Notes under the pieces: model-generated | What the model saw: the letters and a program-made list of their open reading frames with translations, nothing else | Database searches by the model: none | What the model was told of the DNA's origin: nothing | Made by a program: the position numbers and the translations under genes | Part shown: in pieces, positions 16,095-24,181 of the stretch | Layout: the number at the start of each line of letters is the position of its first letter | Position numbering within the stretch: position 1 is the first letter of the stretch | Assembly (NCBI RefSeq): GCF_900129765.1 | Contig: NZ_FQWU01000001.1 | Coordinates: 248,001-312,000, forward strand | Direction: 5' to 3' | Source: Massilia sp. CF038 | Lineage (GTDB): Bacteria; Pseudomonadota; Gammaproteobacteria; Burkholderiales; Burkholderiaceae_D | DNA: 64,000 nt

Positions 16095-16712
16095 ATGGCG
16101 ACTCTGACTTTTCCTTTGTTTCCACTTGGCACCGTCCTGTTCCCGGACGGTGTGCTGCCGCTGCAAATTTTCGAGGTCCGCTACCTCGACATGATCAGCC
16201 GCTGCATTGCCGACGGCACCCCGTTTGGCGTGGTCCTGCTCACCCACGGCGGCGAGGTGCGCACGCCGGAAGGGCAGGAGCGTTTTGTCACGTCCGGCAC
16301 GCTCGCCTCGGTGCACGAAAGCAGCGCCTCCGCGCCTGGCCTGCTGCAAGTAGTCTGCCGCGGCGGCGCGCGCTTCCAGGTGCTCTCGAGCGAGCGCCGG
16401 CCCAATGGCTTGTGGATGGCCGAAACCGAGCTCATGGAAGATGACCGGCGCATTCCCGTCCCCTCCGAATTGCAAGGCGCCTCCGAAGCGCTCGACAAAG
16501 TGCTCGCCTCGCTGCACGAAGTGCCCGAGCAGCGCTGGCCGGTGCAGCCACCGTTCCGCCTGGACGACTGCGGCTGGGTGGCCAACCGCTGGTGCGAACT
16601 GCTGCCGCTGCCAAACACCCACAAGCACAGCCTGCTCACGCTGGACAATCCCGTCATCCGGCTCGAACTGATGCACGACGTGCTCGATGAGCATGGGCTG
16701 ATCACCAGCTAG
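16095..16712 (+). CDS. Lon N-terminal (substrate-binding) domain protein
   Basis: 205-aa stand-alone LON substrate-binding domain protein without ATPase or protease domain. The diagnostic start TFPLFPLGTVLFPDGVLPLQIFEVRYLDMI matches the Lon N-domain. The rest continues the beta-rich fold and a C-terminal helical bundle (RLELMHDVLDEHGLI). Such proteins are widespread in proteobacteria and of unclear role, possibly substrate recognition or adaptor functions. It follows the ABC ATPase by 42 bases and may be read through from it. Confidence 0.9.
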   Translation: MATLTFPLFPLGTVLFPDGVLPLQIFEVRYLDMISRCIADGTPFGVVLLTHGGEVRTPEGQERFVTSGTLASVHESSASAPGLLQVVCRGGARFQVLSSERRPNGLWMAETELMEDDRRIPVPSELQGASEALDKVLASLHEVPEQRWPVQPPFRLDDCGWVANRWCELLPLPNTHKHSLLTLDNPVIRLELMHDVLDEHGLITS

Positions 16713-16769
16713 GTCGCGGCATGCGGGTCAAATAGTGGCCCGGTATTACCGCCAGCTGCAGGCTTAGAA

Positions 16770-16860
16770 ACATCGTCCTCGCGAAGGCGGGGACCTATAC
16801 CCCGCAAGCAGTACCTTTACGCCAGCGTGGCATGGGTCCTCGCCTGCGCGAGGACGATGT
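16770..16860. repeat. Intergenic inverted-repeat element (REP/BIME-like)
   Basis: Two 26-base arms, 16770-16795 and 16835-16860, are near-perfect reverse complements. Both contain the ATCGTCCTCGCG core and the GGGGACC/GGTCCTCG inner part. They flank a 39-base centre. The whole 91-bp unit lies in the 223-base gap after the Lon-domain gene and before the 3' end of the Ala-rich gene. Elements of this form are typically repeated many times in a genome. Only one copy is visible here. Confidence 0.65.
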
Positions 16861-16935
16861 GGGGGGGTAACCAGCAGGGGCGCTGCTGGCGCCCAGCTCC
16901 CTTGCCACCGCTTCGCATGCGCCCCTCGGCCTTGC

Positions 16936-17877
16936 TTAACGCTTTCTGGTACCCGCTTCGGCGCGTTCCTCTTTCTCTTCGTTGTTGACGGTGCCGTTGG
17001 CGCTGGCCGTGCCCGCGCCGCCCGTCCGCAGCGACTGGCCGGCCGTGCCCGCGCCCTGCGTCATCTCGATCTGTTTGCGCGCCCCAGCTGCCAGCGGCGC
17101 GGCACTCGCGCGCCCTGCGCCAATGGCGCTGCCGGCGGTGTTGCGGGTGGTGCTGGCGGCGTTGGTGTCCATCCCGCCCGCTACGCTGCCCGTGGCATCG
17201 CCAGTGGCACTGGCGCCACCCGGATTGACAGTGCCCCCGGCCGTGCCCGATCCGCCAGCGCCAGCATTGACGCCGAGCGAAGTGGTGCGCGCCGCTGCGC
17301 CGGTGCGCCGTGCGCCATCGGCTGCGGCCTGCGTGCCCGTCGTGGCCGTGTCGCGCACGTTTGCCACGCTGGCGCCGCCCGCATTGCGCGCGCCGGCCAC
17401 GGCAGGTGCGGCCGCTTCGCGCACGCCGGTAATTTGTCCCGCCATGCTGCCGTTCCACGCACCCGATGCCTCGGCGCTGCCATTTGTCGCCGCAGCTGTG
17501 CTCGGGCCATTGCCGCCTGCGCTGGCCGGCACACGCACGGCTTTGCTGGCGCCAAGCGCACCGGCCAGGCCGCCATCGCCGCTGGCGCTGGCGCCATTGC
17601 GGCTGCCCTGAGCGGCTGCGCGACTGCTGCCGGCCAGATCGGCCGATTGGGTCAGGCTGCGGCTATCTGCAGCGCGGCTGGCGCGCAAGTCGCTGGCCAG
17701 TGCGCCGCGGCCAGCCATCGAGCCGGCGCCGCTGATCCCGCCGCCCATGTTGCCGGCGCCGCCCAGCAGGCCGCCCCCGGCCCGGCCACTGCCGCCCAGC
17801 AGCTGCGCCTGGGCTGATGCCGCCAGGCTCAATGCAAGGATCAGTGCAAGGTGTTTGGCTTTTTGTTTGGTGTTCAT
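16936..17877 (-). CDS. Ala/Gly/Ser-rich low-complexity secreted protein
   Basis: 313 aa. ATG 17877 is preceded by AAGGAG (spacing 6); the open frame upstream has no such signal. A signal peptide (LALILALSLAASAQAQ) leads to a long low-complexity region dominated by Ala, Gly, Ser, Thr and Asn with scattered Arg, and a charged tail (NNEEKEERAEAGTRKR). There are no cysteines and no recognisable domain. It is encoded immediately downstream of, and in the same direction as, the subtilase gene, about 100 bases apart. It could be a surface or matrix structural protein or a substrate of the protease. Function unknown. Confidence 0.65.
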   Translation of the reverse strand: MNTKQKAKHLALILALSLAASAQAQLLGGSGRAGGGLLGGAGNMGGGISGAGSMAGRGALASDLRASRAADSRSLTQSADLAGSSRAAAQGSRNGASASGDGGLAGALGASKAVRVPASAGGNGPSTAAATNGSAEASGAWNGSMAGQITGVREAAAPAVAGARNAGGASVANVRDTATTGTQAAADGARRTGAAARTTSLGVNAGAGGSGTAGGTVNPGGASATGDATGSVAGGMDTNAASTTRNTAGSAIGAGRASAAPLAAGARKQIEMTQGAGTAGQSLRTGGAGTASANGTVNNEEKEERAEAGTRKR

Positions 17878-17979
17878 GGTGTTCTCCTTTGAAGGGCGCA
17901 GACCATCTGCATCCGATGCAAGGAAAACGGTGGGACGCGGCGATTTATTCCCGGCGCGGCCTGACAAACTTGTAAGAAA

Positions 17980-19305
17980 TTATTTCAATGCCTGGGGATC
18001 GATGCGCAAGCGCTGGCCGACCACGCCTTTGCCGGTTTCGCCGGCGACGCCGTCGCTGGCTTGTCCGGCCAGGGTGGCGACAGCGCGCGCGGCGGCGGAC
18101 GGGTCCGGCGTGGGCAGCAGGCGCGCCAGCAGCGCCGCGACAATGGGCGCGGCAAACGAGGTGCCACGCACTTGCCGGTAAGGCGGGCTGCCTGGCGCGG
18201 CGCTGACCATATTGCTGCCAGGTGCGGCAAACATGACCTGCGGCCCGCGTCCCGCTTCCGGCAAAACCCGGCCGCGCTTGTCCACGGCGCTGACCCCGAC
18301 CACCCCCGGGTAGCTGGCCGGATACAGGGGCGGGGCGGCCGGTCCATCGTTGCCCACGGCCGCCACCAGCAAGTGGCCGCGCCGCGTCATGGCGGCCACC
18401 ACCCGCTCCAGGGCCTGGTTGGGCGGGCCCACCAGGCTGAGGTTGATCACGGCGACCTTTTCGCGGGCCATCCAGGCCAGGGCGCCGGCAATCCGTTCGG
18501 CCGAGCCGCCGCTGCCGCTGGCGCAGTAAATGTCCGCCGCGTACAGCCTGGCCCCGGGCGCCGCGCCGCGAAAATGCGCCGATTGTCCGACCAACAGCGC
18601 GGCCACGGCTGTGCCGTGCGCGTCCGGCACAGGCTGCGCGCAGCCCCAGCGCGCAATGGCTGCGTCGTGGAAGACGGGATGCGTGCTGTCGATGCCGCTG
18701 TCGATCAGGCCCACGGCCATGGCGCCCGGGGCAGCGTCCGGAAGGCGCGCTGCGGGCAGCTGCGCTTCGGCTGCTGCGGCCGACCCGCTGCCCGTGTAAA
18801 TATGGTTGAAATCATAGCTGCCGTCCGGGTCGCGTGCGCGCAGGCGCGCCAGCAGGGCGGCGCTGTCGGCACCGGGCGGCACTTGCAGCACGACCAGGGT
18901 CTCGTCCAGCCCGCTCAACGGCTCGGTGCGCAGCACGCGCAGGCCGGCGTCGGCGGCAGCGTCGAGTGCGGCAGGGCTGGGCGACCATGCTAAAAGTTGC
19001 CCACGCACAAAGACATCGCCACGTGGGTCAGTCTCCAGCAGGTCGCGGTGGCGCCCTAGCAATTGATTCAAGGTGGCCAGGCGCAGCGCCCGCACGTCGG
19101 GCAGCTCGCCCAGGTCGCGGCGCGCCAGCAGCGTTTCGGCCGGTTCGCGCAGCAAGCGGTTGCCGAGCGGCTGCACAGTTGGTGTTGGTAAATTGACTGA
19201 CGGCAGTCTCAGCTGGGCATGCGCAGGCGCAACGGATGCGGCGATAGTAAGCGCTAACACCATGCCCCATGGGCGTACCGCACAGAATGGGCGCAATGTC
19301 TTCAT
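17980..19305 (-). CDS. Secreted subtilisin-like serine protease (S8)
   Basis: 441 aa with signal peptide (MVLALTIAASVAPAHAQ), a prodomain-like region of roughly 150 residues, and the S8 catalytic triad: Asp in AVGLIDSGID, His in DAHGTAVAALLVG, Ser in VRGTSFAAPIVAALL. The oxyanion Asn is in AAVGNDGPAAP. I chose Met at 19305, directly before the signal peptide. Upstream in-frame Mets exist, but they lengthen the n-region and have no clear ribosome site. The gene is divergent from an ECF sigma factor gene (93-base gap), an arrangement suggesting the protease is under that sigma factor or feeds its signal. Confidence 0.9.
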   Translation of the reverse strand: MKTLRPFCAVRPWGMVLALTIAASVAPAHAQLRLPSVNLPTPTVQPLGNRLLREPAETLLARRDLGELPDVRALRLATLNQLLGRHRDLLETDPRGDVFVRGQLLAWSPSPAALDAAADAGLRVLRTEPLSGLDETLVVLQVPPGADSAALLARLRARDPDGSYDFNHIYTGSGSAAAAEAQLPAARLPDAAPGAMAVGLIDSGIDSTHPVFHDAAIARWGCAQPVPDAHGTAVAALLVGQSAHFRGAAPGARLYAADIYCASGSGGSAERIAGALAWMAREKVAVINLSLVGPPNQALERVVAAMTRRGHLLVAAVGNDGPAAPPLYPASYPGVVGVSAVDKRGRVLPEAGRGPQVMFAAPGSNMVSAAPGSPPYRQVRGTSFAAPIVAALLARLLPTPDPSAAARAVATLAGQASDGVAGETGKGVVGQRLRIDPQALK

Positions 19306-19398
19306 GGGCCGGATGATAGTATAGAGATTGGACATCATGATCCCATAACGAGCGGGACCGGGAATAAAATCCATTGCCCCATCGTTTACTTCCTATCC

Positions 19399-19902
19399 AT
19401 GACTGTAAACGCCGCCACCCATGCCGAGATTGCCGCCTTGCTGCCCCGCCTGCGCCGCTTTGCGCGCGCCATCACCTTTCATCGTGACGATGCGGACGAC
19501 CTGGTGCAGGTCGCGCTGGAACGGGCCCTGAGCCGCAGCGCCCAATGGGCGCCTGGCACCCGGCTTGACAGCTGGCTGTTCAAAATCATGAAGAATGCCT
19601 GGATCGACGAGGTGCGCGCGCGCAAGCGGCGCGAGCAGGTGTTTGCCCCCGAAGAGGCAGGCGAGCACGTGGGCGATGGTTCTGCCGAAGCGCAGCAGCA
19701 GCGCATGGCCATCCAGAAGGCCATCAGCCTGCTGTCAGATGAGCATCGGCTGGTCATCGGCCTGGTGCTGGTGGACGGCATGGCCTACAAAGAGGCGGCG
19801 CAGGTGCTCGAGCTTCCCATCGGGACCCTGACCAGCCGCCTGGCGCGGGCGCGCGAGGCGCTGCAGGAACGATTATCTGATCAAGCGAGGACGGTAGCAT
19901 GA
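19399..19902 (+). CDS. ECF-type RNA polymerase sigma factor
   Basis: 167 aa. Region 2 (FARAITFHRDDADDLVQVALERALSR, then RLDSWLFKIMKNAWIDEVRARKR) and region 4 (LSDEHRLVIGLVLVDGMAYKEAAQVLELPIGTLTSRLARAREAL) are both intact. Regions 3 and 1 are absent, as expected for an extracytoplasmic-function sigma factor. It overlaps the next gene by the sequence ATGA, so the two are translationally coupled. That next gene encodes a membrane protein with an anti-sigma layout. The divergent neighbours are an exported protease and an Ala-rich exported protein. Confidence 0.93.
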   Translation: MTVNAATHAEIAALLPRLRRFARAITFHRDDADDLVQVALERALSRSAQWAPGTRLDSWLFKIMKNAWIDEVRARKRREQVFAPEEAGEHVGDGSAEAQQQRMAIQKAISLLSDEHRLVIGLVLVDGMAYKEAAQVLELPIGTLTSRLARAREALQERLSDQARTVA

Positions 19903-20660
19903 GCTTTTCCGACGAAACCCTGATGGCCTTTGCCGATGGCGAGCTCGACGACATCACCAGCCACGAAGTCGAGCTGGCCATGCGGCTCGACCCGGCCATC
20001 GCCGAAAAAGTGCGCCTGCACCAGGCGCTGCGCTCGAATGTGTTTGGCGCCTTTGCCCAGAGCCTGGACGAGGAAGTGCCGCAGCGTCTGCAGGCGGCGG
20101 TGCGCTCGGGCAAGGTGATTCATCTTGATAATGTGCGTCAGTTGCGCACGCCACCGCCGGCGCCGCAGCCGGTGCGGGTGGTCAAGCGCGCCTGGTCCTG
20201 GCCCGAATGGGGCGCGCTGGCGGCGACCCTGGTGGCCGGTGTGCTGGCCGGCATCGTCGGCGCGCGCAGCCTGGGCGGCGGCCAGCAGTTCGCCGCCTTC
20301 GATCCGGAAGCTGGCGCGCTCACGGCCCAGGGGCGCCTGGCCACCGCGCTGGCGCAGCAATTGTCGCTGTCGGCACCGCGCGACAAAGATGTGCGGGTGG
20401 GCTTGAGCTTCATATCGCGCCAGGGCGAATACTGCCGCACCTTCCTGCTGCCCACCACGGCGGGCCTGGCCTGCCGCAGCGGCGCCCACTGGCGCATTCC
20501 GGTGCTGGCCAGTAGCGCCGACAGCAAGGATGGCGCATATCGCCTGGCCAGCAGCGAGATGCCGCCGGCGGTGATGCAAGCCGTCGATGAGCTCATTGTC
20601 GGCAAGGCGCTCGATCTGGCGGGCGAGAAAGCAGCGCAGCGCCAGGGCTGGGCCCGCTAG
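19899..20660 (+). CDS. Anti-sigma factor (membrane-anchored)
   Basis: 253 aa. The cytosolic N-terminus begins SDETLMAFADGELDDITSHEVELAMRLDPAIAEKV, typical of anti-sigma proteins that bind sigma. It is followed by a single membrane helix (WGALAATLVAGVLAGIVGARSL, near residue 110) and a periplasmic C-terminal domain with two cysteines (EYCRTF and LACRSG). The cysteines may respond to redox or form a disulfide. There is no HxxxCxxC zinc motif in the N-terminus. The start overlaps the sigma gene stop. Inferred role: holds the partner sigma factor inactive until an envelope signal. Confidence 0.85.
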   Translation: MSFSDETLMAFADGELDDITSHEVELAMRLDPAIAEKVRLHQALRSNVFGAFAQSLDEEVPQRLQAAVRSGKVIHLDNVRQLRTPPPAPQPVRVVKRAWSWPEWGALAATLVAGVLAGIVGARSLGGGQQFAAFDPEAGALTAQGRLATALAQQLSLSAPRDKDVRVGLSFISRQGEYCRTFLLPTTAGLACRSGAHWRIPVLASSADSKDGAYRLASSEMPPAVMQAVDELIVGKALDLAGEKAAQRQGWAR

Positions 20661-20686
20661 CGCGTGCTACCCGCGGCGCGCCCCGC

Positions 20687-23600
20687 TCAGGCCAGTGTTT
20701 CGGCCAGGGTGGCGCGGTTGCGCCCTTCCTGCTTGGCACGGTACAAGGCGCGGTCCGATTCCGTGATCAGGGTGCTCCAGCTCACATCCTCGTCCGGCAT
20801 GGCCGTGGCCACGCCAATGCTGATGGTCACCACGCCGTGTGGTGACTTGGCGTGCGGCAGCGCCAGCGCCGCCAGCGCTTCGCAAATCCCATTCGCAATT
20901 TCCATCGCGTCATCGGCATTCGTGGCTGGCGCCAGCAGCGAAAATTCCTCGCCGCCGTAGCGTGCCACCAGGTCGCTGGTGCGCCGTCCGTGAGTGGCGA
21001 TCAAGTCGGCCACGGTGCGCAGGCACTGGTCGCCGGCCTGGTGTCCGTAGTGGTCGTTGTAGGCCTTGAAATGGTCGACGTCGAGCATGGCCAGCGCCAG
21101 CGGATAGCCATTGCGGGCGGCGCGGCGCCATTCCTTTTCCAGTGCCGCGTCAAAGCCGCGCCGGTTGTGAATGCCGGTCAGACCATCGGTGCTCGACAGC
21201 TCGGCCAGTTTCGCATTGCTCTCTTCCAGTTCGTGGGTGCGCGCCGCAACCATGGCTTCGAGCTGGATCTGGCGCCGCGTCAGATGGCGCACGCGGGCCC
21301 GGTACGCCATGGTCAGCAAGGCCAGTGTCAGCACCAGCAGCAAGCTGCGGAACCACCAGGTTTGCCACCAGGGCGGCAAAATTTCAATCTCCAGCGAGGT
21401 CGGCTTGTTGTTCCACAGGCCCTGGTTGTTGGCCGCCTTGACCTGGAAGGTGTAATTGCCCGGATCGAGATTGGTATAGGTTGCGCTGCGCCGGCTGGCG
21501 TCGGTGTGGACCCAGTCGCGGTCAAAGCCATCCAGGCGGTAAGCATAGGTGTTGCGGCCCGGGTCGGTGTAATGCAGGGCTGCAAATTCGATGGTAAACA
21601 CCGATTGCTGGACCGACAGCGACAGCGCGGTCGGCGAGGTCACCGGCCCCTCGAGCTTGATGCCGGGCTGGGGCTTGCCGCTTTTCAGCGAATGGTTGAA
21701 CACGCCAATATCGGTGACTGCCACTTGCGGGACGATCGAGCTGCTGCGCACCAGGTGCGGAGTGACCCCGGTCATGCCCTTGACGCCGCCGAAATACAGT
21801 TTGCCGTCCGCTGCCGCATGCGCCGCACCGACTGAAAAGCCTTCGGTCAGGCCATCGGCACTGGTGAAGCGCGCCGTCTTGCCGGTGGCCGGGTCCATGC
21901 GCAGCAGGCCGCCCGCCGTGCTCAGCCACAGCATGCCCTCGCGGTCGCTGCGCATGCTCAAAATCTTGATGGCGCCCACGCTGTCCTTGTCCAGGTAGCT
22001 GCGGAAACTGATGCTGCCATCGTCGGCGCTGAGGATCTGGTTCAAGCCCTTGGCCGTGCCGGCCCACAGCCGCCCTTGCGGGTCCTGGTACAGCGAAGCG
22101 ACGTTGTCGTCAGCCAGCGAGGCGTTGTTGCCGGGCTGGTGGCGCAGGTGGCGGAATTTGCCGCTGGCGGTGTCAAGCACATCAAGGCCGCCGCCGCTCC
22201 ATTCCGAGCCCATCCACACGCGGCCCTTGCTGTCTTCCAGGATCACGTTGGTGCTGTTCACGCTGCGGCTGTTGGGGTCGTCCGGATTAGGGTAGTAATT
22301 GGTCCAGGTGCCCGTGCCGGTGTCGTAGCGGATCACCTGGTTGCCAGTGCCCAGCCACAAGGTATTGTTGCTGCCGGCAGCAATCGTGTTGATGAAGTCG
22401 GCGCCCACGCTGCCGAAGCTGATGGCCTTGATCGGCTTGTCGTTGCCATCGAGGCGGTTCAAGCCGGCCGAGGTGCCGATCCACAATGGCCCGCCCGGCT
22501 GCTGGTACAGGCTGTACACGGTGTCGTTGCTGAGCGAACCGGCTTTGGCGCTGTCGGCGCGCCAGGTCTTGAGCACGTCGCCATTGGCGGGGTCAAACAG
22601 GGACAGGCCCGAATTGCCCGCCAGCCAGAGGCGGCCGTCGGGCGCGCCTTCGATGAATTTCAAGGAATTGTCGGGCCGCAGATTGTGCGCTTCCACATCG
22701 AAGGGAATGAAGCGCTGGAAGCCCTGGCTGTTCAGGTTGACCAGGCTGATGCCATCGGTGAACGAGCCGACCCACAGCATGCCGCTGCGGTCATGCATCA
22801 CGGCGCGAATGTAGTCCGACGGCAGGCTGTTCGAGTCGTTGGCACGGTGCACATAATGAATTGCCTTGTTGCTGCCCTTGTCCCAGCGCAGCAGCCCGGC
22901 TGCCAGCGTGCCGGCCCAGACCGTGTCGTTGGCGTCGCCGTACAGGTAATTGATGCGGGTGGCAGGCGCATCCATGCGCGCGCGCGTGTCCCAGTCGCTG
23001 GCCGTGTTCCAGCTCATTACCCCGTTTTCGGTACCGATCCACAGTGTCTTGTCACGGGCGAAGTGCAGCGCGCGCACGATGTTGAGCTTGGGATCGGGAT
23101 TGGCGGCGCTGTCGACCCGGTAATGGACAAATTCACTCTGGCCCGGCGCCAGGTAATCCAGGCCGCCCGGCCAGGTGGCGGCCCAGATGCCGCCGCGCTC
23201 GTCCATGGCAATGGCATTGATGTCGTTGCTGGCCAGGCTGGTGGCCACGCGCGCATCGTGCAAATGGACAGTGAAGGTGGCCGTGGCCGGATCGAAATGC
23301 TGCAAGCCGCCCCAGGTGGCCAGCCAGATGCCGTCGCGGCCATCGCTGATGATCGACTTGATGATGCGCTGGGCCGAGGGCCCCGGCGGCGGCGCATAGC
23401 GGGTGAAATCGTTGGTCTTCGGGTTGTAGCGCGCCAGTCCGGCCTGGGTGCCGGCCCAGATGCGGCCCTGCTTGTCTTCGAACAGGGTCGAGACCCGGTC
23501 GTGCGGCAGGCTGCTCAAGTCCTGGGTATTGCTGGTGTACTTGACGGCCTGATAGCCGTTGTAGCGGTACAGGCCGCCGCTATGGGTGCCGATCCAGATG

Positions 23601-23773
23601 AAGCCCTGGCGGTCCTGCATCAGCGCCAGGATCGACAGGTCGTCGGCATCGAGCGAACCGAGGCGCTTGAAGCGCAGCGGCGAAGTCGGCGTGGCCCAGG
23701 CGGACAGGCACAGCATGAGCAGGCATAGCAATGCGCAGCTGCGGCGCAGCGTGGCGGGAAAGGCGAAGAACAT
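20687..23773 (-). CDS. Two-component-type propeller sensor with GGDEF diguanylate cyclase
   Basis: 1028 aa. Order: signal peptide (LRRSCALLCLLMLCLSAWA), about 14 Reg_prop repeats forming two seven-bladed propellers (repeated W-GT--GL and D--G--W motifs), a Y_Y_Y beta-sandwich near residues 710-790, one membrane helix at about 807-824, a short coiled coil (EAMVAARTHELEESNAKL) and a GGDEF domain from about 856. The active-site loop is GGEEF (940-944). An inhibitory RxxD site (RTSD) sits five residues before it, so cyclase activity with product inhibition is expected. I start at ATG 23773; the frame is open another 69 codons upstream, but those lie in the non-coding leader. No histidine kinase domain is present. 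Confidence 0.9.
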   Translation of the reverse strand: MFFAFPATLRRSCALLCLLMLCLSAWATPTSPLRFKRLGSLDADDLSILALMQDRQGFIWIGTHSGGLYRYNGYQAVKYTSNTQDLSSLPHDRVSTLFEDKQGRIWAGTQAGLARYNPKTNDFTRYAPPPGPSAQRIIKSIISDGRDGIWLATWGGLQHFDPATATFTVHLHDARVATSLASNDINAIAMDERGGIWAATWPGGLDYLAPGQSEFVHYRVDSAANPDPKLNIVRALHFARDKTLWIGTENGVMSWNTASDWDTRARMDAPATRINYLYGDANDTVWAGTLAAGLLRWDKGSNKAIHYVHRANDSNSLPSDYIRAVMHDRSGMLWVGSFTDGISLVNLNSQGFQRFIPFDVEAHNLRPDNSLKFIEGAPDGRLWLAGNSGLSLFDPANGDVLKTWRADSAKAGSLSNDTVYSLYQQPGGPLWIGTSAGLNRLDGNDKPIKAISFGSVGADFINTIAAGSNNTLWLGTGNQVIRYDTGTGTWTNYYPNPDDPNSRSVNSTNVILEDSKGRVWMGSEWSGGGLDVLDTASGKFRHLRHQPGNNASLADDNVASLYQDPQGRLWAGTAKGLNQILSADDGSISFRSYLDKDSVGAIKILSMRSDREGMLWLSTAGGLLRMDPATGKTARFTSADGLTEGFSVGAAHAAADGKLYFGGVKGMTGVTPHLVRSSSIVPQVAVTDIGVFNHSLKSGKPQPGIKLEGPVTSPTALSLSVQQSVFTIEFAALHYTDPGRNTYAYRLDGFDRDWVHTDASRRSATYTNLDPGNYTFQVKAANNQGLWNNKPTSLEIEILPPWWQTWWFRSLLLVLTLALLTMAYRARVRHLTRRQIQLEAMVAARTHELEESNAKLAELSSTDGLTGIHNRRGFDAALEKEWRRAARNGYPLALAMLDVDHFKAYNDHYGHQAGDQCLRTVADLIATHGRRTSDLVARYGGEEFSLLAPATNADDAMEIANGICEALAALALPHAKSPHGVVTISIGVATAMPDEDVSWSTLITESDRALYRAKQEGRNRATLAETLA

Positions 23774-24181
23774 GTTCAAGGTCGGTCTTTGAGCTGGTGA
23801 CGGGGTAATGTGCCAAGGGAAGGGCGCAATCACGGCGCCGGCGCTTGAAATGCTTGCCAGCTTAACATTGCAACGGGTAAATGCCCACAAAAACGGGCGC
23901 AGCCGGCAGTGTAAACCAAGTTGTCGCGAAAGCAAGTGGCGGGGCGGGCGCAGGCCGGCGTGCCGCGCCGGGCCCCGCATGCGGCCCTGGCGCTATGCAG
24001 GATTCCATATACAGTTGCCGGGTTTTAGGGTATCGTTTACGGCACTATTATTGCATCTACGTCCGCGCGTCCGGATTTTGCCGGCGCCCACGCGACATCA
24101 TTTCGAGCTGGCCAGCGGGGTTTCCTGGTGCCAGCCTTCCATTTTGGGCGTAGAGCTTAATCACATTCGCCCGGAAAATTT
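23774..24181. other. Divergent intergenic region, no feature identified
   Basis: 408 bases between the divergent GGDEF gene and the RNA helicase gene. The part around 24000-24060 is less GC-rich and presumably holds the helicase promoter, but I cannot pick a convincing -35/-10 pair. The open frames here have atypical codon use. No hairpin with a U-tract and no RNA gene were seen. Confidence 0.4.
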
